Shown here one piece after another: positions 5,923 through 7,335 of a stretch of 7,335 nucleotides of DNA. Origin of the DNA: Actinomycetota bacterium (GTDB lineage Bacteria > Actinomycetota > Acidimicrobiia > Acidimicrobiales > Iamiaceae); contig JADGOP010000110.1 in assembly GCA_017882935.1 (NCBI GenBank), positions 1-7,335 of the forward strand. Reading direction: 5' to 3'. A program made the translations under genes and the position numbers. The notes beneath the pieces are model-generated. The model made no database searches and had not been told where the DNA came from. It saw nothing but the letters and a program-made list of their open reading frames with translations. How positions within the stretch are numbered: the first letter of the stretch is position 1; the number at the start of each line of letters is the position of its first letter.

Positions 5923-6695
5923 GCGACCTCGGCACCACCCTCCCCCGCACCACCCCGCCGATCCCGGGTGGCCGACGGCGCCGCGTCGCCGCGCAGACGC
6001 GCATCGAGCTGCTGCTCACCCTGCGCCGGGGTGAGTCGGTCCTGCTCACCTTCGCCATCCCCGTGCTGCTCCTCGGGTTCTTCTCGAAGGTCGACATCCT
6101 GCCGACCGGTGCCGACCCGATCGGCTTCCTCTTCCCGGGCATCCTGGCCCTGGCGGTCATGTCCACCGCCATGGTGAGCCTGGCCATCGCCACCGGCTTC
6201 GAGCGCCAGCTCGGGGTCCTGAAGCGGCTCGGCGTCACGCCTCTGCGCCGCGGCGAGCTGCTGGCGGCCAAGACCCTCGCGATCGTCCTCATCGAGATCC
6301 TGCAGGTGCTGATCCTCACCGCCGAGGCCTACCTGCTGGGGTGGCGCCCGCACGACCCCGCGGTGCTCGCCCTGATCGGGGCGATGCTGCTGGGCACCGT
6401 GGCGTTCGCCGGGCTGGGCCTGCTCATGGCGGGCGTGCTCCCCGCGCTCACCACCTTGGCCGCGGCGAACGGCCTCTACCTCGTGCTGCTCCTGCTGGGC
6501 GGCATGATCGTGCCGCTCGCCAAGCTCCCCGCACCCCTGCGGGCCCTGTCGCGGGCCCTTCCGGCCGGGGCCCTCTCCGACGCCTGCCGCGGCGCCCTGA
6601 CGCTGGGCACGGTACCGACCCATGCCTGGATCGTGCTGGCCTGTTGGGCCGTCCTCGCGCCCATCATTGCGGCGGCTACGTTTCGCTGGGAATGA
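5919..6695 (+). CDS. ABC-2-type exporter permease (DrrB-like)
   Basis: Integral membrane subunit of 258 aa paired with the preceding ATPase. A Pro/Arg-rich cytoplasmic N-terminus (1-24) is followed by six hydrophobic segments at about 41-55, 68-92, 117-140, 148-172, 178-200 and 236-255, the usual ABC-2 topology. The loop FERQLGVLKRLGVTPLRR (94-111) is the conserved cytoplasmic coupling motif of ABC-2 permeases (compare RERGTLKRLRxTPL). GLYLVLLLLGGMIVPLAKLP (185-204) followed by LPAGALSDACRGAL matches the family's conserved late region. GTG 5919 overlaps the ATPase stop by 4 nt; no independent start is likely. Its TGA in turn overlaps an ATG that opens only a 12-codon ORF. The transported substrate cannot be inferred. 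Confidence 0.92.
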   Translation: MSDLGTTLPRTTPPIPGGRRRRVAAQTRIELLLTLRRGESVLLTFAIPVLLLGFFSKVDILPTGADPIGFLFPGILALAVMSTAMVSLAIATGFERQLGVLKRLGVTPLRRGELLAAKTLAIVLIEILQVLILTAEAYLLGWRPHDPAVLALIGAMLLGTVAFAGLGLLMAGVLPALTTLAAANGLYLVLLLLGGMIVPLAKLPAPLRALSRALPAGALSDACRGALTLGTVPTHAWIVLACWAVLAPIIAAATFRWE

Positions 6696-6801
6696 ACGGC
6701 GACCTGACGACCACTCCGGAGCAGACCTGAGCCGTGGAACACCAGCTCGCCGGGAGCCTCGTGGGGAGCCCGCGCCGGTCGCCGGGGCCAGCGGCGCCGA
6801 C
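6696..6801 (+). other. Spacer between exporter permease and acyltransferase, with two tiny overlapping ORFs
   Basis: The 106-nt spacer contains no clear promoter or terminator. ATG 6692 overlaps the permease stop (ATGA) and opens 12 codons (MNGDLTTTPEQT), ending at 6730. GTG 6734, 3 nt later, opens a 23-codon ORF whose TGA (6803-6805) overlaps GTG 6802 of the acyltransferase (GTGA). Both tiny products look arbitrary and neither is called as a gene. They could let translating ribosomes pass from the permease to the acyltransferase, so the three genes may form one transcript. Confidence 0.3.
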
Positions 6802-7335
6802 GTGAGCGAGCTCCGGGTGGCCGACCAGGCCGACGCCCCCACCTCGGAACAGCCACCTCCCCAACCCGATGGGCTGTGGGAGACGCTCGGCTACCAGCCC
6901 TCGCTCGACGGGCTCCGCGGGATCGCGATCCTCTGGGTGATGACGTTCCACGCGAGCTTCGACCAGCCCGGGCTCAACATGTGGGGGGGTTGGCTGGGCG
7001 TCGACATGTTCTTCGTGCTGAGCGGCTTCCTGATCACCACGTTGCTCGTCAGGGAGCACCGCGGGATGGGCTCGGTCAGCCTGCGCAACTTCTACGCCCG
7101 GCGCATTCTCCGCCTGTACCCGCTCATCCTCCTCGCCCTCTTCGTGGCGAGTCTCACCACCGTGTTCGCCGCGCCCAGCTCGGGGCACCGCACCACGCCA
7201 CTCGGCCTCCTCGCCATGGCCTTCTACTTCGTGAACTGGGTCGACATCTCGCACCGGACCGCGCCGATCATGGGGTTGTTCGGCCACTTCTGGTCGTTGT
7301 CGATCGAGGAGCAGTTCTACCTGGCGTGGCCGCTC
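6802..7335 (+). CDS. Acyltransferase-3 (OafA/YrhL family) membrane protein, 3'-partial
   Basis: N-terminal 178 residues of a multi-pass inner-membrane acyltransferase that moves acyl groups, usually acetyl, onto cell-surface sugars, peptidoglycan or secreted glycosides; cut by the window edge. After a Pro-rich cytoplasmic start (about 1-28) comes YQPSLDGLRGIAIL (31-44) with the conserved Arg, then the presumed active His50 in VMTFHASF. GWLGVDMFFVLSGFLIT (63-79), LRNFYARRILRLYP (94-107) and GHFWSLSIEEQFYLAWP (161-177) are hallmark blocks of the family, in the right order and spacing. Full-length members run from about 350 aa to about 650 aa when a C-terminal SGNH domain is added, so which form this is remains unknown. 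GTG 6802 is the only ATG, GTG or TTG in frame between the permease end and the first conserved block that precedes it, and no Shine-Dalgarno is visible. The substrate is not known. Confidence 0.93.
   Translation, partial: MSELRVADQADAPTSEQPPPQPDGLWETLGYQPSLDGLRGIAILWVMTFHASFDQPGLNMWGGWLGVDMFFVLSGFLITTLLVREHRGMGSVSLRNFYARRILRLYPLILLALFVASLTTVFAAPSSGHRTTPLGLLAMAFYFVNWVDISHRTAPIMGLFGHFWSLSIEEQFYLAWPL

Overview
The window is GC-rich throughout. Genes are tightly packed, several start at GTG, and every recognisable co-directional ABC-gene junction has the same 4-nt stop/start overlap (ATGA or GTGA). This points to a high-GC actinobacterium. The style would fit an Acidimicrobiia-like lineage, but that placement is inference and no marker here proves it. 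No rRNA, tRNA, CRISPR array, insertion sequence or integrase is visible, and no stretch over 300 bases lacks a gene.

Left part (1-3442): a compatible-solute (glycine betaine/choline/proline-type, OpuC/OsmU family) ABC importer split into two divergent units. On the minus strand, reading leftwards from a shared control region at 2167-2332, come a possible 48-codon Arg/Gly/Leu-rich leader ORF, permease 1, permease 2 and a lipoprotein solute-binding protein that runs off the left edge. Each overlaps the next by 4 nt. On the plus strand is the ATPase, with a CBS-like regulatory tail. The control region holds a plausible minus-strand promoter (TTGGCG, 17 nt, TACCGT). The binding protein is the oddest gene. 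Its lipobox linker is followed directly by what looks like the C-terminal half of the OpuC binding fold, and near the window edge the chain runs past the usual family end into what may be the start of another N-lobe. This suggests a permuted, duplicated or internally deleted binding protein.

Middle (3461-4765): seryl-tRNA synthetase (serS) on the minus strand, convergent with the importer ATPase. The two stop codons sit in opposite arms of a GC-rich inverted repeat that probably acts as a bidirectional terminator.

Right part (4846-7335): divergent from serS is an ABC-2-type exporter pair, an ATPase with an unusual charged C-terminal tail and a six-helix permease, joined by a GTGA overlap. 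The ATPase seems to be expressed from a near-leaderless promoter. After a 106-nt spacer with two tiny overlapping ORFs of doubtful reality comes the N-terminal part of a membrane acyltransferase (acyltransferase-3/OafA family), cut by the right edge. The exporter substrate cannot be told from the sequence. A cell-envelope role together with the acyltransferase is possible but unproven.
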